NCBI RefSeq assembly: GCF_001423405.1 | Contig: NZ_LMNS01000038.1 | Location: forward strand, 62,001-126,000 | DNA length: 64,000 nt | Direction of reading: 5' to 3' | From: Methylobacterium sp. Leaf123 | Lineage (GTDB): Bacteria; Pseudomonadota; Alphaproteobacteria; Rhizobiales; Beijerinckiaceae | Part shown: positions 35,001-41,817 of the stretch, piece by piece | How positions within the stretch are numbered: the stretch's first letter is position 1 | Layout of the letters: every line of letters begins with the position of its first letter | Notes under the pieces: model-generated | The model's database searches: none | Told to the model about the DNA's origin: nothing | The model's input: only the letters and a program-made list of their open reading frames with translations | Position numbers and translations under genes: made by a program

Positions 35001-35350
35001 AACACGGGGTACGCGACAGCCAGTACAACCTCGCCGTGCTCTACGCCCGCGGCCTCGGCGTCGGGCAGGATCTCGTCCAGTCCTATCTCTGGTTCTCGGC
35101 CGCTGCCATACAGGGGGACCAGGAAGCGGGCCGCAAGCGGGACGAAGTCGCCGCCAAGCTCTCGCCGAAGGATCTCACCGAGGCCAAGAGCCTCGCCGCG
35201 GGCTTCCGGGCGAAAACCGTCGATCCGGCCGCGAACGAGGCCCCGTCCCAGAAGGCCACCGCCGCCGCGGGGATGTCCCTGATGGGCGCGCCGTCACCGG
35301 GCATGCCGAACGCCACGCCCCCCTCGACGCCGAAGCGCTTCGGGGTCTGA
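32042..35350 (+). CDS. Large membrane protein with coiled coils and C-terminal Sel1-like repeats
   Basis: A 1102-residue protein. Residues about 90-590 are mainly charged helical and coiled-coil segments (LEASIGAMMRRLDALDRSI, LEQTMQTVASDLQRA), followed by a Pro/Ala-rich disordered part. One membrane helix (LLLGLAAVVLALGAYQAFLAG) lies at about 742-762. After a Thr/Ala/Ser-rich linker, four or so Sel1-like repeats start at about 876 (LYERLANAGYAPAQFKVGNAYEKG, WYGRAADQGNIRAMHNLAVL, AFRRAAEHGVRDSQYNLAVLYARG). The order (cytoplasmic coiled coil, one helix, Sel1 repeats) is like PodJ-type polarity factors, but no homology to Caulobacter PodJ can be claimed here. The start at ATG 32042 (MKQTAPISLD) is a choice; the frame is open from 31835. 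Confidence 0.8.
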   Translation: MKQTAPISLDSFDPEVLAAAREVARRAGVPLESWIASVATPDPVKPGPRRRRADATPQARETGAEPARQVGGRAPEKAPASRKDGPQHKRREAGQGAPEAEAPETRSLEASIGAMMRRLDALDRSISQEREASKADAARMIGEIEARLTTARPPAAPEMIAGRIADIERKMGEIAGQLDTPRPLGRRGRPLATEVRDAVAEVRRRQRELEAGIAEWNAASAAAPQDGPAALSVTQAEAESGQEPSPAIAELQRETNRLRDALGGLATGRDVSELEQTMQTVASDLQRARAPQELAAIAAPVELMRLQVERIAEDVADNVHARIAGEVERLAGKVDAVLSGALSGPADQSALDGVFRELDEIRRLVASLAGPERIQSLAQGVQAISAQITQLQRDEDAGIATLKPLLEEIRGELKAPDSARELPGALLGRFEALAERLDGAEAGSVGELIERLEGVAEKVDRVSAGGSGLDALESHVLALASRLETPRDTDPAVARLERSMGDLLSQVTALRNGTDLEATVAHAVREAIAGSAAPLAAGGGFDLLRADLAEMRANQKGADQRLQSTMEGVQAVLMRLSEQLDRTMTSSAALTAAQERAPVVLSSAERVDPERVSHERPPAPRTAAQPSVQNLARPNRTASPAEAGGTEANRVSDELLEPGAGRPGPSRPAAPEASPTATGGADIKTSFIAAARRAAQAAQAESTSEAPLTARLRDKVAPARVPGAETTPLSRIRGALDSRRRTLLLGLAAVVLALGAYQAFLAGKGAPTADAAAPEARPVASTAPAASDTTASRTETTAEQGASTGAQASQAQASSETSPQAGTSAPTTPDPATTQSIAETKSAPAKRGLPQVAGMNTLGPDLAGLPPALAKLKQDALDGDGAAVWEIASREAEGRGMTRDLAIAAKLYERLANAGYAPAQFKVGNAYEKGSGVVRDIEKAKAWYGRAADQGNIRAMHNLAVLHAENPAANGKADFVTAANAFRRAAEHGVRDSQYNLAVLYARGLGVGQDLVQSYLWFSAAAIQGDQEAGRKRDEVAAKLSPKDLTEAKSLAAGFRAKTVDPAANEAPSQKATAAAGMSLMGAPSPGMPNATPPSTPKRFGV

Positions 35351-35398
35351 GCGGCACCGAGCCCCCGTCGGCAGACACGGCATCACGGCTCTGAAAAC

Positions 35399-35433
35399 AG
35401 GCCGCGTTCCCCAGGGGAGCGCGGCCTTTCTCG
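35399..35433 (+). terminator. Terminator after the Sel1-repeat gene
   Basis: GGCCGCGTTCCCC and GGGGAGCGCGGCC pair (one G-T) with almost no loop, followed by TTTCTCGTT. It lies about 50 bases past the stop codon at 35350. The rest of the 442-base gap 35351-35792 holds an AT-rich patch with the palindrome at 35701 and no gene. Confidence 0.7.
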
Positions 35434-35700
35434 TTGTCGCCCCCGGCAATTGCCGGCATCCGCCATCGAAAGGGTTCGGCGGAGCCGCACGCGATTTCAC
35501 AGGCTCCGGCTGCATCTTCGGCTCGCCGGGCGAGACCCAATCCCGCCCCGCCGCGAATGGCACTCCGGCAGAGATCAGGCCATCAGCCGTAAGCCGGACA
35601 GTCTGCTGAGCGCGTCAGCATTTCTATTATACGTCCGAGTAATGATTTTAATCCCTACAGAATAAATTATATTTCTATGGATTAAAATTTATCACATTAT

Positions 35701-35714
35701 TGTGTTTTAACACA
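35701..35714. promoter_or_regulatory. TGTGTT-AACACA inverted repeat in an AT-rich promoter region
   Basis: TGTGTT and AACACA flank TT exactly, inside the AT-rich stretch 35620-35720. It is 79 bases before the ATG of the small secreted protein at 35793. AT-richness marks this as the likely promoter region of that gene; the repeat could be an operator. Confidence 0.4.
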
Positions 35715-35792
35715 CTTCCCCCCGTGGATTTGCATGGTAACTGTGCTCTTGCTTGGAAATTAAGCGGCAATTGAACACAAGAGGAGCACACC

Positions 35793-36119
35793 ATGCTGCG
35801 CTTTGCATCATACGCCTCCGTCCTCCTGCTTGCGTTCGCGACCACGGTGACGCCGGTCGCGGCGCAGTCGGCTCGGGCGAAGAAGGGAACGTGGACCGCG
35901 CTGCCGTCGCAGGTTGTACCGCCGGCCCCGTCCTACATCGCCAATGGCGGCTTCGGCGCGCTTCCGCTCGCAGCGGGCAACCGGTCGGGCTACTGCGACA
36001 TCGTGGTGAAGCGGGGCGGCGGGAATCCGACCCAGGACATGACCGGTTCGATCGGCCACGCGAAGAGCTACCAGGCCGGCGGCGGCGGCCCGGCCCGCCA
36101 GCGGGTCTGCTCGCGCTAA
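35793..36119 (+). CDS. Small exported protein of unknown function
   Basis: A 108-residue protein with a clear signal peptide (ASVLLLAFATTVTPVAAQS, cleaved near residue 25). The mature part is Gly-rich and basic, has two cysteines (GYCDIVV and QRVCSR) that could form a disulfide, and no recognised domain. Coding is supported by the AGAGGAG ribosome site before the ATG, the AT-rich promoter region upstream and a terminator downstream. Function is unknown; the periplasm or outside is the expected location. Confidence 0.75.
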   Translation: MLRFASYASVLLLAFATTVTPVAAQSARAKKGTWTALPSQVVPPAPSYIANGGFGALPLAAGNRSGYCDIVVKRGGGNPTQDMTGSIGHAKSYQAGGGGPARQRVCSR

Positions 36120-36147
36120 ACGCCGCGATGCTTAGAATTAGGAAGAG

Positions 36148-36180
36148 AACGGCGCTCCTCGGTTCGAGGGGCGCCGTTTT
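36148..36180. terminator. Bidirectional terminator
   Basis: AACGGCGCTCCTCG and CGAGGGGCGCCGTT pair around GTT (one G-T), followed by TTT on the plus strand; an AAC-rich side lies on the other. It stands between the convergent small exported protein gene and the AlgX-like gene. Confidence 0.75.
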
Positions 36181-36183
36181 GCG

Positions 36184-37128
36184 TCAGACCAGCGGTGCCA
36201 TCTCCGCCTGACGCGCCGGCTTCTGCATCCCCGGCTTCTCGTAGGCCGCGACGTCGAAATCGTCGCTCGGGATGCGGACGAGGAAGCGCTCGGCCATCTC
36301 GAACATCAGGATGTCGGGGCGCACCCGCTCGACGTAACCCCAGTCGATGCTGGACGACCAGACGAAGTGCATCTCGCGGAACGTCTCGGCGAGGAAGCTG
36401 GTCAGCATGATCGGCGCGAAATGCGCGTAGGAATCCCCGAACAGCACCAGGGTCCGCGGGTCGGCCTGAGGGGAGAGGTTCCGGTAGATGACGTGGGCGC
36501 CGACATGGAGGTCGCCCGCCCGGCCCTCCGCCTCGTAGGACTCGACGAGCGGGCTCGCATAGGCGCGTGAGGCGTCGCGATGCACCGCCCAGTTCACCAC
36601 CGTCTCCCGCGGCCGGTCGGGCAGCTTGTCGCCGAGATCCCACAACCCGTCATGGGGAAAGCGCGGCCGCTCGGCGATATCGGGCGGCGCCACGGCGCCG
36701 CAGGCCCGCAGCAGCGCCCGGCACGCGATCAGGCAGCCCTCATAGGTCCAGTGCGAATCGGTGCGGCGGTAGAGCGGTTCCGCCCCGTCGCGGGCGGCAC
36801 GCAGGGGCGCGACGAGATCGACGAAACCGCTCATCCGGTCGAGCCGGCGGGCGAGCCGCCGGGCCGGCGACAGCCGCGCGTCGTAATCGAGGTCGAGGGT
36901 GCGGTCGTCGTAGACCGAGAGCTTTTCCGGCACGATGGTGTGGATGTAGCGGATGCCGAGCGCCTGGGCGCGGGCGGCGCGCGCCTCGATCAGCCGCGCC
37001 CAGCGGCGCAGATGCCACCATCCGGCGAGCGAGCGCCGGTATTGCAGGAGCACCCCGTTGGTGCCCCCGATCAGGAACAGCCATCCGTCGCGTCCCCGGT
37101 GGATGATCTCTCTCTTCCTGCGGGCCAT
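36184..37128 (-). CDS. AlgX/AlgJ-like SGNH-type protein
   Basis: A 314-residue protein resembling the alginate O-acetyltransferase AlgX/AlgJ family. Motifs are RDGWLFLIGGTNGVL at the N-terminus, YIHTIVPEKLSVYDD, YRRTDSHWTYEGCLIACRAL (the DxH pair) and LVLFGDSYAHF (the GDS serine). Such domains transfer or remove acetyl groups on polysaccharides. No signal peptide or membrane anchor is apparent, and no MBOAT or polysaccharide cluster is next to it, so it is an isolated member; the substrate is unknown. Confidence 0.82.
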   Translation of the reverse strand: MARRKREIIHRGRDGWLFLIGGTNGVLLQYRRSLAGWWHLRRWARLIEARAARAQALGIRYIHTIVPEKLSVYDDRTLDLDYDARLSPARRLARRLDRMSGFVDLVAPLRAARDGAEPLYRRTDSHWTYEGCLIACRALLRACGAVAPPDIAERPRFPHDGLWDLGDKLPDRPRETVVNWAVHRDASRAYASPLVESYEAEGRAGDLHVGAHVIYRNLSPQADPRTLVLFGDSYAHFAPIMLTSFLAETFREMHFVWSSSIDWGYVERVRPDILMFEMAERFLVRIPSDDFDVAAYEKPGMQKPARQAEMAPLV

Positions 37129-37265
37129 GGCAGCTTCCTAGACGCAGCTCGACCGGCTGAACAGCGCAGCCACACCACAGCCCGCCCGCTGGATACGCGC
37201 TCCCGCCGCGCCATCTTGCTCGGACCCGCGCCGGACGCCCCGGCCTCGACCGAGAGTTCAAAGCG

Positions 37266-37784
37266 TTGCCCGAGCCCGCCCCCCTGATCCTGACCGTGCA
37301 GATGGACGAGGCGGCCTTCGCCACCTTCGACGGTTTGCGGCGGCGGCATTTTCCCGAAGCGCTGAACCACATTCCCGCCCATGCGACGCTGTTCCACCAC
37401 CTGCCGGGAGAGGATACGGCGGGCGTGACCGAGACGGTGGCGGCACTCGCTCGCACGCAAGCCGCACCGGAGGTCGCGGTGACGGGGGTGCGCTTCACCG
37501 GGCGCGGCGTCGCCTACGCTCTGGAATCGGATGCGTTGTCCGCCTTCCGCCAGCGGGTCGCGGCGGCGTTCCGCGATCATCTCACGGCGCAGGATCGGCA
37601 GGGCTGGCGCCCGCACGTCACCGTGCAGAACAAGGTCGCCCCCGAGACCGCCCGCGCGCTGCATGCCGCCCTGGCCCAGGACTTCGAACCTTCGCACTTC
37701 CGTGCACCGGGCGTGCTGCTATGGCGTTATCTCGGCGGCCCGTGGGAGCGGGTCGCCACCATCGCATTCGGGGATGCGGCATGA
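37266..37784 (+). CDS. 2'-5' RNA ligase family protein (2H phosphoesterase)
   Basis: A 172-residue protein with the two HxT motifs of the 2H superfamily: HATLFHHLPG (about residue 39) and HVTVQNKV (about 116). These bind the cyclic or 2'-5' phosphate. The predicted start is TTG 37266, giving the LPEPAPLILTVQMDEA N-terminus typical of the family; an internal Met would remove the first strand. The gene overlaps the next by 4 bases (ATGA), so it is translationally coupled to the PAP2 phosphatase. Confidence 0.86.
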   Translation: MPEPAPLILTVQMDEAAFATFDGLRRRHFPEALNHIPAHATLFHHLPGEDTAGVTETVAALARTQAAPEVAVTGVRFTGRGVAYALESDALSAFRQRVAAAFRDHLTAQDRQGWRPHVTVQNKVAPETARALHAALAQDFEPSHFRAPGVLLWRYLGGPWERVATIAFGDAA

Positions 37785-38584
37785 GACTACCCGGTATCGC
37801 CCGCACCGGCGGGGGCGCCCTCTGGCGCGGATCGTCCGCCGTCTGGCTGCGGCTTCACCTCAACGAGGTCGGGCCGCTGGTCTCGCTGCTTCTCGTCAGC
37901 ACCCTCGGCTACGGCTTCTTCGCGCTCGCCCGCGAGGTCGGCGAAGGCTCGACCGCCGCCCTCGACCGCAAGATCCTGCTCGGCTTGCGCAACCCCGCCG
38001 ACCTGTCCGACCCGCTCGGGCCGGCGTGGCTGGAGGAGGCGATGCGCGACATCACCGGCTGGGGCAGCGTCGTCACCATCGTGTTCCTCACGGCGGCGGC
38101 GGTGATCTACCTCGCGCTCTCCGGCCGGCGGCGCGTCGCGGTGTTCGTGCTGGCCGCCGTCGGCGGCGGCGAGGCGGTCTCGACGGTGCTCAAGCTGTTC
38201 TACCACCGCCCCCGGCCCGACCTCGTGCCGCACGGCATGGACGTGTTCACGGCGAGCTTCCCGTCGGGCCACGCGATGATGTCGGCGATCGCTTACCTCA
38301 CGCTCGCGACTTTGCTCGCCCGCGTCGAGCGGCGGCACAGCGTCAAGGCGCTGATGCTGGCGCTCGGCATCGGGATGACGGTGCTGGTCGGCTTCAGCCG
38401 GGTCTATCTCGGCGTGCATTGGCCGAGCGACGTGGTGGCGGGCTGGTGCGTCGGCGCCGCCTGGGCGGCCCTGTGCTGGTTCGTCGCGCTCCAACTCCAG
38501 CGCCGGGGCGAGGTGGAGGATCCCGATCCGACACCGGCCTCGACCGGCCCGGGCCAGCTTAAAGGAACCTCCGCGCCGGGCTGA
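37781..38584 (+). CDS. PAP2 family membrane phosphatase
   Basis: A 267-residue protein with several membrane helices and the three PAP2 phosphatase motifs: KLFYHRPRP, FPSGHAMM and SRVYLGVHWPSD. Members dephosphorylate lipid phosphates such as phosphatidate or undecaprenyl pyrophosphate; active sites usually face the periplasm. Start is ATG 37781, overlapping the 2H gene. The substrate here cannot be told. Confidence 0.92.
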   Translation: MRLPGIARTGGGALWRGSSAVWLRLHLNEVGPLVSLLLVSTLGYGFFALAREVGEGSTAALDRKILLGLRNPADLSDPLGPAWLEEAMRDITGWGSVVTIVFLTAAAVIYLALSGRRRVAVFVLAAVGGGEAVSTVLKLFYHRPRPDLVPHGMDVFTASFPSGHAMMSAIAYLTLATLLARVERRHSVKALMLALGIGMTVLVGFSRVYLGVHWPSDVVAGWCVGAAWAALCWFVALQLQRRGEVEDPDPTPASTGPGQLKGTSAPG

Positions 38585-38639
38585 CGCGTTCCGGCCTCGT
38601 GCTCGCAAGGCACGTGATCAGCAAGGCCGGAATCCTGTC

Positions 38640-39947
38640 ATGAGCGACGACCCCCACCTGTCCCGGCGCCTCCTTCTCGCGGGCGGCGCCGGCCTCACCG
38701 GCGCGGCCCTCGGCCTCGGCGGGGGCGCGCGGGCCGCCTCCGGTGCACCGGCACGCTCGGTGCCGGCCGATACCGGCGCGGTTCAGGGCGACCGGATCGT
38801 CTTCCCGAACTGGCGCGATTCCGGCGACGCGCCACCCCCGCCGCCGCCCGCGCCGATGCCGCCCTCCGAGCGGGTCGGCTTCGCCATCGTCGGGCTCGGG
38901 CGCCTGAGCCTGGAGGAAATCCTCCCGGCCTTCGGCGAGGCGAAGAAGGCGAAGGTCGTCGCGCTGATGTCGGGCTCGCCCGAGAAGGCGCGGCTCACGG
39001 CGGCGCAGTACGGCATCCCGGCCGAGGCGATCTACGGCTACGACCAGTGGGACCGGCTCAAGGCCAACCCCGCGGTCAAGGCGGTCTACATCGTCACGCC
39101 GAACGGCCTGCACCGGGACAACGTGCTGGCCGCCGCGAGCGCGGGCAAGCACGTGCTGTGCGAGAAGCCGATGGCGAACACGTCGGCCGAGGCGCAGGAG
39201 ATGGTCGAGGCCTGCCACAAAGCCGGCGTCAAACTGATGATCGCCTATCGCTGCCAGTACGAGCCGTTCAACCGCGAGGTGGTGCGGCTCGCCCGCTCCG
39301 GGGAGTTCGGGCGCGTGAAGATGGTGGAGGCGTTCAACGGCCAGACCACGGCGCTGCCCGAGCAGTGGCGCCTGCGCAAGGCGCTCGCAGGCGGCGGGGC
39401 GCTGCCCGATATCGGCCTCTACTGCCTCAACGGGGTGCGGGCGCTGCTCGGCGAGGAGCCGGTCTCGATCCAGGCGCAGATCGTCACGCCCGAGAACGAT
39501 CCGCGCTTCAAGGAGGTCGAGGAGAGCGTCGCCTTCACGCTCCGTTTCCCCTCCGGGGTGATCGCGCAATGCGGCACCAGCTACGGCGTCCACGAGAGCC
39601 GGTCGCTCCGGGTCCACACGACGGGCGGCTCGCTCGATCTGGCAAACGCCTTCGCCTATCGCGGCCAGCGCCTCACCATCGCCCACCGCGAGGGCAGCCA
39701 CGTCCAGCGCGACGAGCCGGTGCTGACGCACAAGAACCAGTTCGCGCTCGAACTCGACCACATGGCCGCGTGCATCCTGGCCGATCGCCGCCCCCGCACC
39801 CCCGGCGAGGAGGGCTTGCAGGATATGATCCTGATGGAGGCGATCTACGCCGCCGCCCGCTCCGGCCAGCCCGTCACGGTCGGCCCGCTCGCGGGAACGG
39901 GGCAGGGGACCGATGCGACGCGGGGTCCGGCGCTGGAGGAGAAGTAA
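38640..39947 (+). CDS. Gfo/Idh/MocA family oxidoreductase with Tat signal
   Basis: A 435-residue protein. The twin-arginine signal LSRRLLLAGGAGLTGAALGL (residues 7-26) is followed by a Pro-rich linker (PPPPPPAPMPP). The Rossmann domain has FAIVGLGRLS, and CEKPMANTSAEAQEM is the conserved EKP region. This organisation is like Zymomonas glucose-fructose oxidoreductase, which is exported with bound NADP through Tat. A sugar substrate is likely, its identity unknown. Confidence 0.9.
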   Translation: MSDDPHLSRRLLLAGGAGLTGAALGLGGGARAASGAPARSVPADTGAVQGDRIVFPNWRDSGDAPPPPPPAPMPPSERVGFAIVGLGRLSLEEILPAFGEAKKAKVVALMSGSPEKARLTAAQYGIPAEAIYGYDQWDRLKANPAVKAVYIVTPNGLHRDNVLAAASAGKHVLCEKPMANTSAEAQEMVEACHKAGVKLMIAYRCQYEPFNREVVRLARSGEFGRVKMVEAFNGQTTALPEQWRLRKALAGGGALPDIGLYCLNGVRALLGEEPVSIQAQIVTPENDPRFKEVEESVAFTLRFPSGVIAQCGTSYGVHESRSLRVHTTGGSLDLANAFAYRGQRLTIAHREGSHVQRDEPVLTHKNQFALELDHMAACILADRRPRTPGEEGLQDMILMEAIYAAARSGQPVTVGPLAGTGQGTDATRGPALEEK

Positions 39948-40004
39948 CGCCGCGTCCGGTCTGTCGCTTCGGGGATAAGACGTCCCGAGGCGGCAGCGCC
40001 TGGA

Positions 40005-40106
40005 GCATCGTCCCGAAAGGTGGCTGCCGGCTTTCGGAAAAAGATGATGCAAAAACAAATGGCGAGAGCATCGTCCTGGATCCGATATCCAGGACGATGC
40101 TCTCGC
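40005..40106. repeat. Two-stem palindromic repeat, inverted complete copy
   Basis: The asymmetric stem CCGAAAG (40013-40019)/CTTTCGG (40031-40037) around GTGGCTGCCGG is extended outward by imperfect pairing of GCATCGTC with GATGATGC. It is followed by a perfect 20-base stem (40062-40081 with 40087-40106, CCGAT loop). This is the same organisation as at 28489-28577 but inverted. The second stem ends 2 bases before the stop of the 48-residue gene and could terminate it. Confidence 0.75.
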
Positions 40107-40108
40107 GT

Positions 40109-40255
40109 TCAATCGCCCCAGCGCACGAACAGCCCGATGGCGATGATGACGAGGATGGCGAGCAGCCACGCCTCGCCCACGGTCAGCGCATAGGCGAGCA
40201 GGCCGAAAAAGCCGAGGGCGATGCCGAGCATGGTCGCGACGGCGACGGGGTTCAT
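40109..40255 (-). CDS. Small membrane protein, 48 residues
   Basis: The frame ATG 40255 to TGA 40109-40111 encodes 48 residues beginning MNPVAVATMLGIALG, with two hydrophobic helices (MLGIALGFFGLLAYAL and WLLAILVIIAIGLFVRW) joined by TVGEA. The tight charge distribution and the helix pair favour a real small membrane protein, but no clear ribosome site precedes it. Function is unknown. The M16 protease gene lies upstream of it on the same strand (its stop is 80 bases away). Confidence 0.55.
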   Translation of the reverse strand: MNPVAVATMLGIALGFFGLLAYALTVGEAWLLAILVIIAIGLFVRWGD

Positions 40256-40335
40256 GGCGGGTGGTTTTTATCGCTGGGATCGGGGCCCGGCGCCTTTGGA
40301 GCGCCGGACTTCATAACGACCGAGATAAGGCGGTA

Positions 40336-41631
40336 TCAGGCCGCCTGAAGGGCCGACGCGACGCGTGCGAGCGACGGCAAACCCTTCACCGGGCCGATCG
40401 CGGCGAGCGTCGGGGCGCCGCGCAGCAGGGCACGGCCGGCCGCGCGCACATGCTCGACCTCGACCGCATCGACCTTGGCGATCAGCTCCTGCGGCGGGAT
40501 CACCCGACCCCAGGCGAGAAGCTGGCGGGCGTTGCGCTCGATGCGCCCGCCCGGCGTTTCCAGGGCGGTGAGCAGGGACACCTTGAGCTGGGCCTTGGCC
40601 CGGGCGAGTTCGGCCGCGTCGAGCCGCTCCGCCGCCTCGCGGGTGGTGGCGATGGTGACATCGACGAGTTCGGCCAGATCCGCGCCCGAGGTGCCGGCAC
40701 CAATGCCGAATAGGCCGCAATCGTTGAAGGGCCAGTGGAAGGCCTGGATGTCGTAGGCGAGCCCGCGGGTCTCGCGCACCTCGTGCCAGAGCCGCGAAGT
40801 GAGGCCGCCGCCGAGCACCTGGGAGAACAGGTGGAGCGCGTAATAGCCATCGTCGCGGAAGGAGAGACCGGGCAGGCCAAGCACCAGGTTGGCCTGTTCG
40901 AGCCGCTTCTGCATCCGCCGCTCGCCGCCGCCGTAGACGCCGGCCACGGCCGGGGGCGCCGCCACGGGCTTCAGGGCGCCGAAATGGCGCTCGGCCGCCT
41001 CGACGATCTCGGCATGCTCCACCGCCCCGGCGGCGGCGAGCACCATGCGCTCGGGCACGTATTCGCGGGCGATATAGGCTTCGATCGCGGCGCGGTCGAA
41101 GCTCTGGATCGTCTCGGGCCGGCCCAGGATCGGCCGGCCGATCGGCTGATCGGGGAAGGCCGTCTCGATGAAGGCGTCATAGACGACGTCGTCGGGCGTA
41201 TCCTCGACCGCCGCATATTCCTGAAGGATCACGCCCTTCTCGCGGGCGAGTTCGCCCGCCTCGAAAACGGAGCGGGTGAGGATGTCGCCGAGCACGTCGA
41301 GGGCCACACCCGCATCCTCGCCGAGCACCCGCGCGGTGTAGCTCGTGCTCTCGGTGCTCGTGGCCGCATTGATCTCGCCGCCGACATTCTCGATGTCCTC
41401 GGCGATCTTCCGGGCCGAGCGCGTCGCCGTGCCCTTGAACGCCATGTGCTCGATCATGTGGCTGAGCCCGTGCTCGTCCGGCCGTTCGTGCCGCGAGCCC
41501 GCCCCGACCCAGACGCCGAGCGTGGCGGTGGCAACACCGGGGATCGTCTCGGTGGCGACGGTCAGGCCGTTATCGAGCCGGCTGACGGTGAGGCCGGGCG
41601 AGGCGCCGAAGGTCGAGAAATGCTGGTTCAT
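40336..41631 (-). CDS. M16 family metallopeptidase (mitochondrial processing peptidase-like)
   Basis: A 431-residue zinc protease. The inverted zinc motif HMIEHMAFKG gives HxxEH at about residues 55-59, and a downstream Glu in LQEYAAVEDTPDD completes the site. The C-terminal M16 domain has GLSFRDDGYYALHL and GGGLTSRLWHEVRE. This is the alphaproteobacterial form related to the beta subunit of mitochondrial MPP. It regularly follows thrC in this order, as here. Start is ATG 41631. Confidence 0.93.
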   Translation of the reverse strand: MNQHFSTFGASPGLTVSRLDNGLTVATETIPGVATATLGVWVGAGSRHERPDEHGLSHMIEHMAFKGTATRSARKIAEDIENVGGEINAATSTESTSYTARVLGEDAGVALDVLGDILTRSVFEAGELAREKGVILQEYAAVEDTPDDVVYDAFIETAFPDQPIGRPILGRPETIQSFDRAAIEAYIAREYVPERMVLAAAGAVEHAEIVEAAERHFGALKPVAAPPAVAGVYGGGERRMQKRLEQANLVLGLPGLSFRDDGYYALHLFSQVLGGGLTSRLWHEVRETRGLAYDIQAFHWPFNDCGLFGIGAGTSGADLAELVDVTIATTREAAERLDAAELARAKAQLKVSLLTALETPGGRIERNARQLLAWGRVIPPQELIAKVDAVEVEHVRAAGRALLRGAPTLAAIGPVKGLPSLARVASALQAA

Positions 41632-41817
41632 GCAAACTCCGATCGATCCCTGCGTGATGCGGAGATCGTCTCCGCTCGGATGCCGCGCAGGCTCGATGGG
41701 ATCGCCCCGGCCCTGACGGTCCGGAACGGCCCCGTTGCGTATCAATGTCGCTCACGCAACTCCCGTTGCACTGCCACCGCCGGAACGGTCAGCAACCGGA
41801 AGCTGAGTGACGCGGTC

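Noticed and set aside
35450-35665. 71-codon open frame after the Sel1 gene
   Set aside because: Arg-rich, no ribosome site, runs from GC-rich into AT-rich promoter DNA.
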